DNA of 64,000 nucleotides from Schlesneria sp. (GCA_028291515.1 JAQGHU010000088.1:1-64000), one strand, 5' to 3'. Positions 35,226 through 43,127 are shown, numbered from the stretch's first letter. Notes: generated by a model not told the origin, from the letters alone. Numbers and translations: made by a program.

Positions 35226-36251
35226 ATGCGTTCCATCTTAGGCAATTCATGGGCTTGGGTTCGCCGCGTCGCGACCTCGGGCGGGAAGCACTTAGTCAAC
35301 AAGTGGCAACAAATTTATCACACTTGTTCGCGGCGCGGCAGTTTCCTCACGACGGGTGTCTCCGTTGGGATTCTGATCGGCTTGAGCGCCTCCCCAATAC
35401 TTGGTGTCATTGTCACAGGCATCTTTGGGTTGGTCACAATTCTGCTCCAAAACCGGAAAGACGGGCCTACTGGTGATCCGGCGACGGATACTCAAATATT
35501 TTTCATGCCTTGGCTTCCGCTGGGTTTCGTCATTGGAGCGTTAGTCGGCATCTGGATGCGGGTAAACGACACGCTGAATTTTCACGAAGACATGCGCCAC
35601 AAGTATCGTGCGATGGGCTTCTCAAAATACCAATCGGAGCGGCTGATCGACGCTGCTGCAATTGATGCGTTGGGAAGCCATCGCAACATCCCCGAGCAGC
35701 TACGAGTCATGGGCTTCGACAAGAACCAAGTGGCAGTAGTCATGAATCGTCTTACAGGGACGATTGACGTAATGGATCTTCTAAAGACAAAGGACGCGAC
35801 ACCCGCAAAGGCCCCCATTGCGGCCGCGCACTCTGGAAATTCGGCTGCCTCTGGAGGTGCCCCCACAACCGGGGCTGTCGCCACCTCGCCCCATGCAGCG
35901 CCCGCCGCCGCGACAACTGAATCTGTAACGAAGCTCTACGGCGGAATGTCGAGCGGTTGGTTCGCGGAATTAGAAGCCAAAATCGAAAAATGGGATTTCT
36001 TGACTGAGAAACAGCGCGACCTCGAGGTCCGTACAACCAGAGCACTGATTAGAGAAGTGCGACTATTATCAACTGAAAATACTCCCGAATCGATTGAGCT
36101 TCTAAGTAGCTATGATCAATTCCTGACTGCTCTGTTGCTTGATAAGAATGGCCAAACGATCGCTGAGCGATGGGAATGGCTATCCGCTGGACGCGAGGAA
36201 CTGAGCAGAAAGATAGGCAAGTTTTTTGAACCCGTGGAGACACCGAAGTGA
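35226..36251 (+). CDS. Two-pass membrane protein with paired UBA-like motifs (cargo operon gene 1)
   Basis: A 341-residue protein, ATG 35226 with GGGGAAAG just upstream. Two hydrophobic helices (about 43-72 and 91-110) lie near the N-terminus. Then come two short repeats: YRAMGFSKYQSERLIDAA and LRVMGFDKNQVAVVMNRL, each with the MGF turn and helix order of UBA/CUE-type domains. An Ala/Pro/Gly-rich linker (about 195-235) leads to a helical C-terminal domain (ELEAKIEKWDFLTEKQRDLE). No family is known to me. Its stop overlaps the GTG start of the trypsin-like gene by four bases (GTGA), so the two are coupled; they probably act together at the membrane. Confidence 0.65.
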   Translation: MRSILGNSWAWVRRVATSGGKHLVNKWQQIYHTCSRRGSFLTTGVSVGILIGLSASPILGVIVTGIFGLVTILLQNRKDGPTGDPATDTQIFFMPWLPLGFVIGALVGIWMRVNDTLNFHEDMRHKYRAMGFSKYQSERLIDAAAIDALGSHRNIPEQLRVMGFDKNQVAVVMNRLTGTIDVMDLLKTKDATPAKAPIAAAHSGNSAASGGAPTTGAVATSPHAAPAAATTESVTKLYGGMSSGWFAELEAKIEKWDFLTEKQRDLEVRTTRALIREVRLLSTENTPESIELLSSYDQFLTALLLDKNGQTIAERWEWLSAGREELSRKIGKFFEPVETPK

Positions 36252-37729
36252 TCTGGTTACGCTTCTTCATCGCTTCGTGCATTCTTCAAACACTCGTCGG
36301 CGGTAGCAGTGCCTACGGGCAAGCCCAGCTCGAACACGGGACGCTTGCATGTGTAGTTCGATTGGATCGAATGAACCCCAGCCAGCCAGACAGTCGTGGT
36401 GTGCCACAGCAGATTAGCGTCAAAGCACCAGCTTCGGCGTTCTTCGTAGGAGACCCCGATGGAACACCACGAGTTTTCTTGGTTACTGCGGCACACAATC
36501 TTTTAAACTGCGAAAGCATTCAAGCGAGTCATCCGAACTTCAATGTCCTTTCGATCGGAAGCAAGGCCGCCAAGAACTTCAATTTCAAACCCTATGTGTA
36601 CTTCGATCAATCCGAAGACATCGCAGTCTTCGAATTGCAGGACACTGAAGCACGAAAGCTGCGCGTTGATCCAACTCTGTCCTCGACCGCGGGTAAGACT
36701 GTGGGTGACCTGTGGCAATCAAAAACGGTGCGAATTGCGCAGATGCCCCGTGGAGGGATCGCGGCATCTGCAGGGCCAATTGCTCGGTCGGGTTTAGGAG
36801 GATTCCCTGCATATAGTTGCACGATCTCACGCTACACGAATGGCGGTGAACTGAGCATCCCTCTCAGCATGATCTACAGGCCAAACTCGGAGGGGCCGAC
36901 CATTCTAGGTACGGAAGATTTGGCTGAATTCAGGCGTGGTGTTGCTAAGAGAGTTAACAGCACTCCCTTCCTCGTCGTTGAATCAATGTCGATTGCTGCT
37001 GGTTTTAGCGGAAGTCCAATCATGATCTCCGATGACTATTTCCTACACAGGGGTGAAATCATCGGCCTCGTACTGGGAGGAACGCCAGCGCCAGGAGTTG
37101 GACGATACGTTTGGGCGGCCACTTCCGATACCATCCGACAAGCAATAAATGTTACTTCTCGTGCGAACAAAGGCGAACGACTATCTCAGAACTGGCATCG
37201 GGAATTCGAAGATGAAAATGGAGCAGTTCTCGCGGGGGAAAGAAATGTGCATGGACGTTGGATTACCTCATGCGATCTCGACATTTTGAACAGTCGGGCG
37301 TTCTCCCAGAAATTCAGATCGCCACACTCTGATGGCTTTAGCGTTGAATCAAGAGTCGAATTCTCTCCGAATGCGGAAGGCGCTTATCCGTTCATATCAA
37401 AGGACGAGATCAGAGACCGCATTAAGCAATTGCCGGGGCGAGCTTTTGTGTTTCGGGATTTAATATTTGTTGACACTTGCTTGGACCATGTGAACCTACT
37501 AACGCCGTACTTCGAGGGCTGCACATTTTATGGCACGCGATTTTATGCATCCGTGCTGACTGGTGCCACATTCGAACGCTGCCGTTACTTCGATACGCAG
37601 GGTGTCGAGAAGGACATTCGGGAAATCGTCAATCAGACGCCATGTCCCGATTGTTCGGCAGCCGCGATCATCGCTCCGCAGTTCAAAGGCAAGTACGTCC
37701 CCTTGTTCGAACCGGCGAACCTTCCATAG
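36248..37729 (+). CDS. Exported trypsin-like protease with pentapeptide-like tail (cargo operon gene 2)
   Basis: A 493-residue protein, GTG start overlapping the previous stop. Residues 1-24 are a signal peptide (IASCILQTLVGGSSAYG). A trypsin-like fold follows with the triad His83 (VTAAHNLL), Asp124 (EDIAVFEL) and Ser254 (AGFSGSPIM), all in place, so activity is likely. The C-terminal part (about 385-460) has a short pentapeptide-like ladder: FVFRDLIFVDTCLDHVNLL, then FEGCTFYGTRFYASVLTG, TFERCRYFD, with centre F/L every five residues. Ends with CPDCSAA. Probably partner of the membrane protein before it. Protease-plus-membrane pairs occur in conflict systems; that role is inference here. Confidence 0.78.
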   Translation: MIWLRFFIASCILQTLVGGSSAYGQAQLEHGTLACVVRLDRMNPSQPDSRGVPQQISVKAPASAFFVGDPDGTPRVFLVTAAHNLLNCESIQASHPNFNVLSIGSKAAKNFNFKPYVYFDQSEDIAVFELQDTEARKLRVDPTLSSTAGKTVGDLWQSKTVRIAQMPRGGIAASAGPIARSGLGGFPAYSCTISRYTNGGELSIPLSMIYRPNSEGPTILGTEDLAEFRRGVAKRVNSTPFLVVESMSIAAGFSGSPIMISDDYFLHRGEIIGLVLGGTPAPGVGRYVWAATSDTIRQAINVTSRANKGERLSQNWHREFEDENGAVLAGERNVHGRWITSCDLDILNSRAFSQKFRSPHSDGFSVESRVEFSPNAEGAYPFISKDEIRDRIKQLPGRAFVFRDLIFVDTCLDHVNLLTPYFEGCTFYGTRFYASVLTGATFERCRYFDTQGVEKDIREIVNQTPCPDCSAAAIIAPQFKGKYVPLFEPANLP

Positions 37730-37757
37730 CCTCAGCCTATGCATTAGGAACAGCATC

Positions 37758-38330
37758 TTGAGTCTCTCACACTTATTCCTCATCGCCATCCTGTTGCAGG
37801 CACCTCAACCTACCCCTGTTCTAAAGCCAACCACTATTACGGCGGGTGAACAGAGGGAGGGGCTTAGGGTTGCAATTGAATCTCTGAAATCTCAAATCAA
37901 AGAGCTGTCTGTAGCGGCCGGTCGGGAGGTGATTCTGACAGACCCATCATCACCCGCATTGCTGGATCAACAGAGCGCCGTGATCAAATTGGCAGACGCA
38001 ATGGATGGGAATAGCCTATTGTCCAGATCATACTTAGCATTGGCTGCTGCTGAGCTAAAGTATGTTACACTCCCGTGTTGCGTCAACTCGTTTCCACCAG
38101 GCGAGCGCAAGAAGATCCTTTACCACATCGAAGCCATCAAGTATGCAATCGACGATAACGTATTGGAGAAAGAGGACTTGCGCGTACTGCGAGGGGTCGA
38201 GGCGGGGATCAGTCAAGCTATTCGCGAAGAGTCTGGCCTGCTACAATCCTCACAAACCCTAATCGTGAGTTCGAGACGGCTGAGAAGGCATGGTGCGCTG
38301 ACTCTGCCGCGGTGCGGAAGATGCCAGTAG
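37758..38330 (+). CDS. Small secreted helical protein (cargo operon gene 3)
   Basis: A 190-residue protein from TTG 37758, with AGGA 8 bases upstream; the longer open frame to 37563 overlaps the previous gene by over 160 bases and lacks a site. The first 18 residues (LSLSHLFLIAILLQAPQP) form a signal peptide. The rest is predominantly helical (EGLRVAIESLKSQIKELSV, KILYHIEAIKYAIDDNVL), with a PCC pair. The last 25 residues become Ser/Arg-rich (SSRRLRRHG) and do not look folded, so a late frameshift is possible. It starts 28 bases after the protease stop, so it belongs to the same operon. Function unknown. Confidence 0.5.
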   Translation: MSLSHLFLIAILLQAPQPTPVLKPTTITAGEQREGLRVAIESLKSQIKELSVAAGREVILTDPSSPALLDQQSAVIKLADAMDGNSLLSRSYLALAAAELKYVTLPCCVNSFPPGERKKILYHIEAIKYAIDDNVLEKEDLRVLRGVEAGISQAIREESGLLQSSQTLIVSSRRLRRHGALTLPRCGRCQ

Positions 38331-38409
38331 GAAAGAGCGAATTCTGCCGATCAACTTCAACTGCGATCAATGTCCCCGATTCGCGGGTATTCTCTTAAAG
38401 GACCTAGTC

Positions 38410-39384
38410 ATGACACTCTCTCGTCGTGATTTCCTAAGCAGTGCTGCAGCCATCTTTGGAGTTGCGACACAGTGCTCATTCTTGTCCGCAGCCGAATCAG
38501 TAGTCGCCCAAGATCAGCTCCCATTGTTACATTCAATTCCATTCATACTCAGCCAAGAGGCTTACAGGGAATCGAAGCCACCTTCTACCTCAACCTTGAT
38601 TTCGGTTGCCAAAAACGAGTGGGGTTTTGATGGTATTGAACTATCGGCGCGGATGTTGCTCGAAGAGTGGGGCGGCGTGACCCTAACCGAGCAAGTTCAG
38701 GGACAAATACTGCAAGCAGCAGCCACCTCAGATGGACGAAAACCGTTTGTGATGGCGCTGACGATCGATTTGGCAACCACTAAGAATCCTAATGATGTCT
38801 TGGAAGCTGCACTGAGCGCGATTCGACGGCTGCCCATCGAAACCTGTTCAATTATCGTCGCTACCGAAGAGGACGACGAAATCAGGTCGGAAAAGATTTC
38901 GTCGCTCAGTGAACAAATTGAGTCAGCACGCCGGGGCACGAAGGTATTGATCGAGAATACTCGTGTATCTTCTGGTGCAAGCGCTGATCGCTTCATGGAA
39001 TCGATTCGCAAGTTACCGGGATGCACAGGCACGCTAATACGCTCAGACAGTATTCAGTATCGGTTCGATCTCGCGGTCCAAGACATCCGCTTGGCTCGAA
39101 ATGGCTGCAAAGGTGATCGGCCATTGGCGATCCGCATAAAATGCAAGACGACGACATTAACGACGTCGGAGGCTGCAGAATTCGATCGCGAAGTATTACG
39201 CCAGACTATCGAAAAGCAAATCGCCCCTCACTTGGGAGAGATGAAGCCTCTTTACGTCGCAATTGATTCATCATTGGCACTGAGAATCCAGGCGGCCGTC
39301 GATGGCAAAACGAGCGTTGGCTCAAAAACATTTAGGGACATGATCGTGTTGGTGCGGAAAGAACTTAGCGCACTGCCAAAATAA
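38410..39384 (+). CDS. Tat-exported protein of TIM-barrel type (cargo operon gene 4)
   Basis: A 324-residue protein, ATG 38410 with AAAGGA 7 bases upstream. The start MTLSRRDFLSSAAAIFG holds the twin-arginine motif (SRRDF) and hydrophobic core of a Tat signal, so it is exported folded, perhaps with a cofactor. The body alternates helix and strand (WGFDGIELSARMLLEEWGG, GRKPFVMALTIDL, ETCSIIVATEEDDE, GTKVLIENTRVSSG, PLYVAIDSS), resembling sugar-phosphate isomerase/AP-endonuclease-type TIM barrels. Metal-binding Glu and His residues of that family are not clearly present, so I do not name an activity. It lies 79 bases after gene 3. Confidence 0.6.
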   Translation: MTLSRRDFLSSAAAIFGVATQCSFLSAAESVVAQDQLPLLHSIPFILSQEAYRESKPPSTSTLISVAKNEWGFDGIELSARMLLEEWGGVTLTEQVQGQILQAAATSDGRKPFVMALTIDLATTKNPNDVLEAALSAIRRLPIETCSIIVATEEDDEIRSEKISSLSEQIESARRGTKVLIENTRVSSGASADRFMESIRKLPGCTGTLIRSDSIQYRFDLAVQDIRLARNGCKGDRPLAIRIKCKTTTLTTSEAAEFDREVLRQTIEKQIAPHLGEMKPLYVAIDSSLALRIQAAVDGKTSVGSKTFRDMIVLVRKELSALPK

Positions 39385-39467
39385 CCGAGTAGCCTCCTTG
39401 CTTGTGTTTTGAGTGACATCCGCCAGTTCGAGTCCCGTCTGCCGCGAGTCATCGCGAGATTCGTTAA

Positions 39468-39749
39468 GTCGTCACCGAGGCCAACAAGAAAACGGGGCCT
39501 GCAAACCAGCGCGTTGCGCGAATCATCCTGGGCGACGCTGCCGTTGGCTGGAGGCCACTGGATATTCGCAACGGCCGTGGATTTGAGATCGTGCTTGCGT
39601 CGAACTCATTCGACAGCGACTGCTTTAATATTTGGGATGGAAACCACCGAGCGATTGCCCACTGGCTCACAGATGGCGATTTCCAGGGCGTTCCTGCGTA
39701 CCTTTGCATTCACCCCAAAACTATTGCATGGAAGAAACCCCAGTGTTAG
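39468..39749 (+). pseudogene. Start-less protein-like fragment
   Basis: From the codon after the in-frame stop TAA (39465-39467) to TAG 39749 runs an open frame of 93 codons with strong protein character: RVARIILGDAAVGWRPLDIR, NGRGFEIVLASNSFDSD, CFNIWDGNHRAIAHWL and ending AWKKPQC. It has no ATG, GTG or TTG in its first third, so it is a truncated gene end or needs a rare start. Its last 29 bases overlap the convergent gene 39721-40062. Protein family not recognised. I mark it as a decayed piece of mobile-element cargo. Confidence 0.35.
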
Positions 39750-40062
39750 CTCTACTGCTCACCAACGCTCTGTTCCGGAAGAACCCATCGTGCGCCGGGA
39801 ACTCTCGATGGAACAGCCTTGCGTAGTGCGCCGTATGGCAGTTGTTGATCTTCGCGACCTCGCATGTTGCCTCAATGGCCGAGTGCCAGCGAATCTGATG
39901 TACGATTGCATCCGCCGAGTAGTGTTTAAAGCTCCGATGGATCAGTTGCAGTGTGAACAACTTGAACAAATTCCACACTCTCGGGTTGGCGGCGTGAAAC
40001 CGCTCGAACCTGTGCCGGTATTGCTCCTCCCTAGTCGTGAAACTCTGCGCTAGTTCTGGCAT
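39721..40062 (-). CDS. Small phage-type conserved protein coupled to integrase
   Basis: A 113-residue protein. The series RFERFHAANPRVWNLFKLF, then SADAIVHQIRWHSAIE and KINNCHTAHYARLF, matches a small conserved protein I know from phages and integrated elements (RF..FH..NP.V...., RW......., .K.NN....YARL), of unknown function. Its start ATG 40062 is preceded by GGAGG (spacing 6), a ribosome site lying inside the end of the integrase gene: the coding sequences overlap by 13 bases. Translational coupling with the recombinase is thus likely. The plus-strand frame through here is treated as a shadow. Confidence 0.72.
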   Translation of the reverse strand: MPELAQSFTTREEQYRHRFERFHAANPRVWNLFKLFTLQLIHRSFKHYSADAIVHQIRWHSAIEATCEVAKINNCHTAHYARLFHREFPAHDGFFRNRALVSSRANTGVSSMQ

Positions 40063-40985
40063 GGCGGACCTCCAGGCGGTGACTTCTCGGGATTCGGTCT
40101 TCGCAAGATGTCAGCAGGATTAGGCATCGAGTCAACCGCAGGACGCAGGCTCTCAGCAGCCGTGCTGGTGGAAATGTAGTGCCGGCGCGTGACTGCGACA
40201 CTGCTATGTGCCAGCATCTCGCTTGCGGCGTTCAAGCCAGCAAAGCCGTAAATGTGCGACCCGCATGTGCGGCGAAGATCATGGACATCAACCGGTGGAT
40301 TGATTCCCGCAGCCTTCTGAATGCGATGCCACTCACGATAGAACTGTCGTCGAGAATTGGTGCTGTAAAACAACGATTGCCCATCAGGTGAGGAATCCAT
40401 CAATGCGGCGAGATGATCGCAAGCAAACGGAGCGAGGGGAATTGCTCGACGCTTGCCCGTCTTTACCGCCCGATACACCAGCACTCGCCTCGACAGATCC
40501 ACGTCTGGCTTTTTGATATTCAGAATGTCGCTCTTTCGTAATCCGGTCGTCACGGCGACGATGATCAGCGCTCGCCAGTAGTCAGTTGCCGCCGTGGCAA
40601 TGTTCTTGGGCCATCTGGCCTCGGCAGCATGCAAATAGAGTTGCTCGACTTCATGACCGTCTGCGATGCGAACCTCGGGGTCATCTTCGGGCAATGCCTT
40701 GCATCGCGGCAATTTCGTGATTAGGTCCATCTCGAACAAATCGCGGAGCGTTCCTCTGATGTGCCTCAGTTGTTTGTTGAATGTCTGAGGCTTCAGTTTT
40801 GTCGTTGCCCATGCGACCTTGAACATGGCCAATTCGCGGCTGGTAATCTGCTCGATTCCCATCGCGTTAACCGCAGGGACGAGAGTGGTGAATCGTTTGA
40901 TGGCCGTTCGAGCGGCGCTCAGTGTCCCCTGGCGAATTGCCTTGCAGGGCAAGACCATCGTCTCGAAGGCTTCGTTTAACGTCAT
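40050..40985 (-). CDS. Tyrosine recombinase (second integrase of the element)
   Basis: A 311-residue phage-type integrase with a SAM-like N-terminal domain and a complete catalytic set: Arg150 (TTGLRKSDIL), Lys175, His235-x-x-Arg238 (DVHDLRRTCGS), His260 (LAHSSVAVT) and Tyr270 (RRHY). ATG 40985 has AAGGAA 8 bases upstream. It is not beside either attachment site. It is headed by two small unknown genes (40998-41791) on the same strand and followed by the coupled small protein. It may come from another element, invert or resolve a segment, or act in excision. The C-terminal tail is Pro-rich (RRPNPEKSPPGGPP). Confidence 0.9.
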   Translation of the reverse strand: MTLNEAFETMVLPCKAIRQGTLSAARTAIKRFTTLVPAVNAMGIEQITSRELAMFKVAWATTKLKPQTFNKQLRHIRGTLRDLFEMDLITKLPRCKALPEDDPEVRIADGHEVEQLYLHAAEARWPKNIATAATDYWRALIIVAVTTGLRKSDILNIKKPDVDLSRRVLVYRAVKTGKRRAIPLAPFACDHLAALMDSSPDGQSLFYSTNSRRQFYREWHRIQKAAGINPPVDVHDLRRTCGSHIYGFAGLNAASEMLAHSSVAVTRRHYISTSTAAESLRPAVDSMPNPADILRRPNPEKSPPGGPPCQN

Positions 40986-40997
40986 TTGTGATTTCCT

Positions 40998-41420
40998 TCA
41001 AAAGCCAGACCGCTGGCGGAACGAGTAAACGGAATTGCGGCAGATGAGTACCAACCCACGGTCGGAAACCCGCAAGTGAACCTTCCAACCGTCGACGTGC
41101 CACTCTTCTGAGAGCGCGCCGGACACCAGCAGGTCATCCACGGCGGTACGCAACCTATCACTGACGGTGATCCCGGCGCTGCGGTCGCGGCTACCGATCA
41201 AGCGCCGAATGATCCAAAGTTGTTGCGGAGTAACTTCGATGGCCTCCCGCCAGACAACTAGGCCCGCCGGTGTCTCTGTTGCACCCAAGACACCCCACCT
41301 GAGAAGTGTCATTGAGGCCGAGCGCTCTCGTGATTTGATCCTGAGTGTTTCTCGCCCCTTCAGTCTTTCGAGAACCGAACGATGAGAGGCGCAGAGACGT
41401 TCCAATCCGTAAACGTACAT
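40998..41420 (-). CDS. Unknown protein upstream of the internal integrase
   Basis: A 140-residue protein, ATG start with GAGG 6 bases upstream. It has a mixed helix/strand pattern (LWIIRRLIGSRDRS, VSDRLRTAVDDLLVSGALSEEWHVDG) and ends in VYSFRQRSGF. The RTAVDDLLVSGAL stretch could be one half of a winged helix, with VHLRVSDRGLVLIC as wing, but this is weak. No family recognised. It stops 12 bases before the integrase start and follows another small gene by 8 bases, so the three are one operon. Confidence 0.55.
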   Translation of the reverse strand: MYVYGLERLCASHRSVLERLKGRETLRIKSRERSASMTLLRWGVLGATETPAGLVVWREAIEVTPQQLWIIRRLIGSRDRSAGITVSDRLRTAVDDLLVSGALSEEWHVDGWKVHLRVSDRGLVLICRNSVYSFRQRSGF

Positions 41421-41428
41421 GACACACC

Positions 41429-41791
41429 TCAGACAGGAATCTGTTTGAAATCAGGGGTACCCCAACCGGCGAAGATCGGTTCCCAATTGTCGCCGTATCT
41501 TAGACCGAACGCTGCTGCGCGATCTTCAACGTCGGAGATGCGTGACGCTCGCTCTTCGCGGGTAGTTTGCTTGCTGCAGTAGTGGTCGGTGACCAACCGC
41601 AGCATGTCCCGGCGCGTTCGAACCATGTAGCACCCAAACCCCGCCTCATTCCCGAAGCGATGCCACGCCTCTTGGCTATAGAGTTCGTCCCACGGTCGAA
41701 TCTCAAATCCCTTCGCGGCAGAGACCAATTCTGGATCGCGGGTAAAGATCAAAACTCGCCCACGGTCGTGACCAATATAAACGTCGCTCAT
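41429..41791 (-). CDS. Unknown small protein, first gene of the integrase operon
   Basis: A protein of about 120 residues from ATG 41791, with GGAG 9 bases upstream; an ATG at 41806 is the alternative. Sequence features: MSDVYIGHDRGRVLIFTRDP at the start, then EIRPWDELYSQEAWHRF and a RTRRDMLRLVTDHYC basic helix. No family is recognised. It is divergent from the small DNA-binding gene at 41932 and shares with it the promoter region that holds the repeated operator-like sites. Confidence 0.5.
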   Translation of the reverse strand: MSDVYIGHDRGRVLIFTRDPELVSAAKGFEIRPWDELYSQEAWHRFGNEAGFGCYMVRTRRDMLRLVTDHYCSKQTTREERASRISDVEDRAAAFGLRYGDNWEPIFAGWGTPDFKQIPV

Positions 41792-41845
41792 ACTCATCGA
41801 CTCCATTTGTTCATTCGTGCCAGCTGCCCCCCACCGCTGCGATTA

Positions 41846-41913
41846 TTGTACGTATGTAATTCAGGTCGTCAAGAGGTTACGCTTGACTTCAGTGATTTTG
41901 TACGTAAATAATT
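41846..41913 (+). promoter_or_regulatory. Repeated operator-like sites and promoter in a divergent region
   Basis: TTGTACGTATGTAATT (41846-41861) and TTGTACGTAAATAATT (41898-41913) match at 14 of 16 positions, in the same direction and 52 bases apart. The second copy overlaps the -10 of a good promoter reading right: TTGACT (41883-41888), 16 bases, TAAATA (41905-41910). Downstream gene 41932 encodes a ribbon-helix-helix-like protein, a class that often binds short direct repeats at its own promoter, so autorepression is inferred. Confidence 0.5.
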
Positions 41914-41931
41914 GTGACTGGAGGATTTTCG

Positions 41932-42207
41932 ATGACGAGAGGCAGACCAATCACGGGGAATAGCGCGAAATCGGTACGGATGGAGATACGCTTGGAACCC
42001 GGAGAAGCGACCGCATACGACGAACTGGCAAGCGACGACGGCGTAACCAGATCCGAGTGGATGCGAGGCGTCTGCAACCAAGAGGTACGCAAGGCCAAGG
42101 CGGAGGGGGAGCAAGATCGGGTGGCTGGCGATTCCGATCAACTGGCTCAACCGAAGAAGCCAGCCAAGCGCAAGAAATCAACCGGGGGGAAAGACGACAT
42201 CGGCTAA
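41932..42207 (+). CDS. Ribbon-helix-helix-like DNA-binding protein
   Basis: A 91-residue protein from ATG 41932, with GGAGG 9 bases upstream (an ATG 18 bases earlier is ignored). The pattern SVRMEIRLEPGEATAYDELASDD, with SEWMRG following, fits an Arc/MetJ-type fold: a beta strand with alternate polar residues, then two helices. The tail is Lys/Pro-rich (QPKKPAKRKKSTGGK) and likely binds DNA non-specifically. It is preceded by two near-identical sites that may be its operators. The last 30 bases overlap the end of the convergent HTH gene. Confidence 0.6.
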   Translation: MTRGRPITGNSAKSVRMEIRLEPGEATAYDELASDDGVTRSEWMRGVCNQEVRKAKAEGEQDRVAGDSDQLAQPKKPAKRKKSTGGKDDIG

Positions 42208-42510
42208 GGCCCCTTCAGCAGGCCAGTTGTTGGGTAGCCAAGCGTGAGGGCTGCTGAAGCCGTAGATCGTTGCGATCACCGGAAAATTATCGACGGACAG
42301 TGCGGCACCGCTGCGTCTCTTACCCTTCTCGTAGCTGTATGCCGTGGCCTTGGGTATCAACTGTCCGTCACTGCCGACAACTCCATGCTCAGCGAGCTTG
42401 ACGCGAAACTCGTCAATAGACCAGCCCTTGGCGTCTCGAAGCTCTCTCATGCGGTTTGCAATCATAGAGCCATAGGTTTTCATGTCGTGCTCGATGCGTC
42501 GCCTTCCCAT
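42178..42510 (-). CDS. XRE-like helix-turn-helix regulator
   Basis: A 110-residue protein from ATG 42510, with GGGGG 5 bases upstream; the open frame runs 96 bases further but lacks a site. The N-terminal helices (MIANRMRELRDAKGWSIDEF, then RVKLAEHGVV, and KATAYSYEKGKRR) fit the lambda-repressor-like fold, although the usual recognition-helix pattern is stretched by an inserted segment. The C-terminus (IATIYGFSSPHAWLPNNWP) resembles the ending of small prophage repressors. It may be the element's repressor or immunity-type regulator; it is convergent with the ribbon-helix-helix gene. Confidence 0.6.
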   Translation of the reverse strand: MGRRRIEHDMKTYGSMIANRMRELRDAKGWSIDEFRVKLAEHGVVGSDGQLIPKATAYSYEKGKRRSGAALSVDNFPVIATIYGFSSPHAWLPNNWPAEGALADVVFPPG

Positions 42511-42699
42511 TGCTGCCCCCTTCGTTGTCCGATTTAGTCGGCGAGAAGCTATCTGGGAGATGAACCGATGTAAATCAGATTTCGCCTGTTCATCGATTTT
42601 ATCCACTGTGACATCGGCGAGATGTTTTAACGATTTCGATCTAGCGACGCCCTTGGGAAGACAACAGAATCACCGCATTAAGTAATCAATAGGGGCAGC

Positions 42700-42933
42700 A
42701 TGTCGTTCAGTCGAGTAATACGCGACGCAATCCGCAGACGTTTGGACAGTGGAGCGTCGCTTAGTGAAATCGCGAGGGGTGCGGATATGGCACAATCCAA
42801 CCTGCATCGCTGGTACTGGAACGAGCAGAAGGGCCTTTGCTTGATCAATGCAGACAAGCTCTGCTTGTGCCTTGAGCTTCGGCTAGTCAAATGCGGCGAG
42901 AACGACGTGCCTAAGGAGGAAGCGCCCAAGTGA
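42700..42933 (+). CDS. Small helix-turn-helix protein
   Basis: A 77-residue protein, ATG 42700 with AGGGG 5 bases upstream. SRVIRDAIRRRLDSGASLSEIARGADMAQSNLHRWYWNEQKG is a helix-turn-helix of the XRE/MerR-like type (hydrophobic spacing A-S-L-S-E-I-A...). It lies on the other strand from the HTH gene at 42178, 190 bases away, an arrangement like a phage repressor/antirepressor switch. Its stop overlaps the start of the next gene by four bases (GTGA). Confidence 0.65.
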   Translation: MSFSRVIRDAIRRRLDSGASLSEIARGADMAQSNLHRWYWNEQKGLCLINADKLCLCLELRLVKCGENDVPKEEAPK

Positions 42934-43127
42934 AGAAGACTGTGATTGCAGTTGCTGTGGGATTCGCAATCGTGTGGGCTGGAGTTGCGATTCTTATCCA
43001 GGGAGACACAGCCCGGATTCAAGAAGCACAACGACGCTCCGACGCGATCCACAAAAAGACGATGGCGGAAGACGAGGAACGCTGGAAAGCCACGCTTGAG
43101 CGCCTCGACATGAAACCAGCCAGGTAG
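42930..43127 (+). CDS. Small single-pass membrane protein
   Basis: A 65-residue protein, GTG start in the GTGA overlap with the HTH gene. Residues 4-23 form a membrane helix (TVIAVAVGFAIVWAGVAIL), followed by a charged helix (ARIQEAQRRSDAIHKKT). The layout recalls small phage membrane proteins, including the inner-membrane spanin type, but no lysis genes are near, so it remains unassigned. Confidence 0.5.
   Translation: MKKTVIAVAVGFAIVWAGVAILIQGDTARIQEAQRRSDAIHKKTMAEDEERWKATLERLDMKPAR

Noticed and set aside
39409-40053. 214-codon plus-strand frame
   Set aside because: It is antisense to the recognised phage-type protein 39721-40062, is Arg/Ser-rich, and lacks any motif. Part of the same stretch reads better in another frame (39468-39749).
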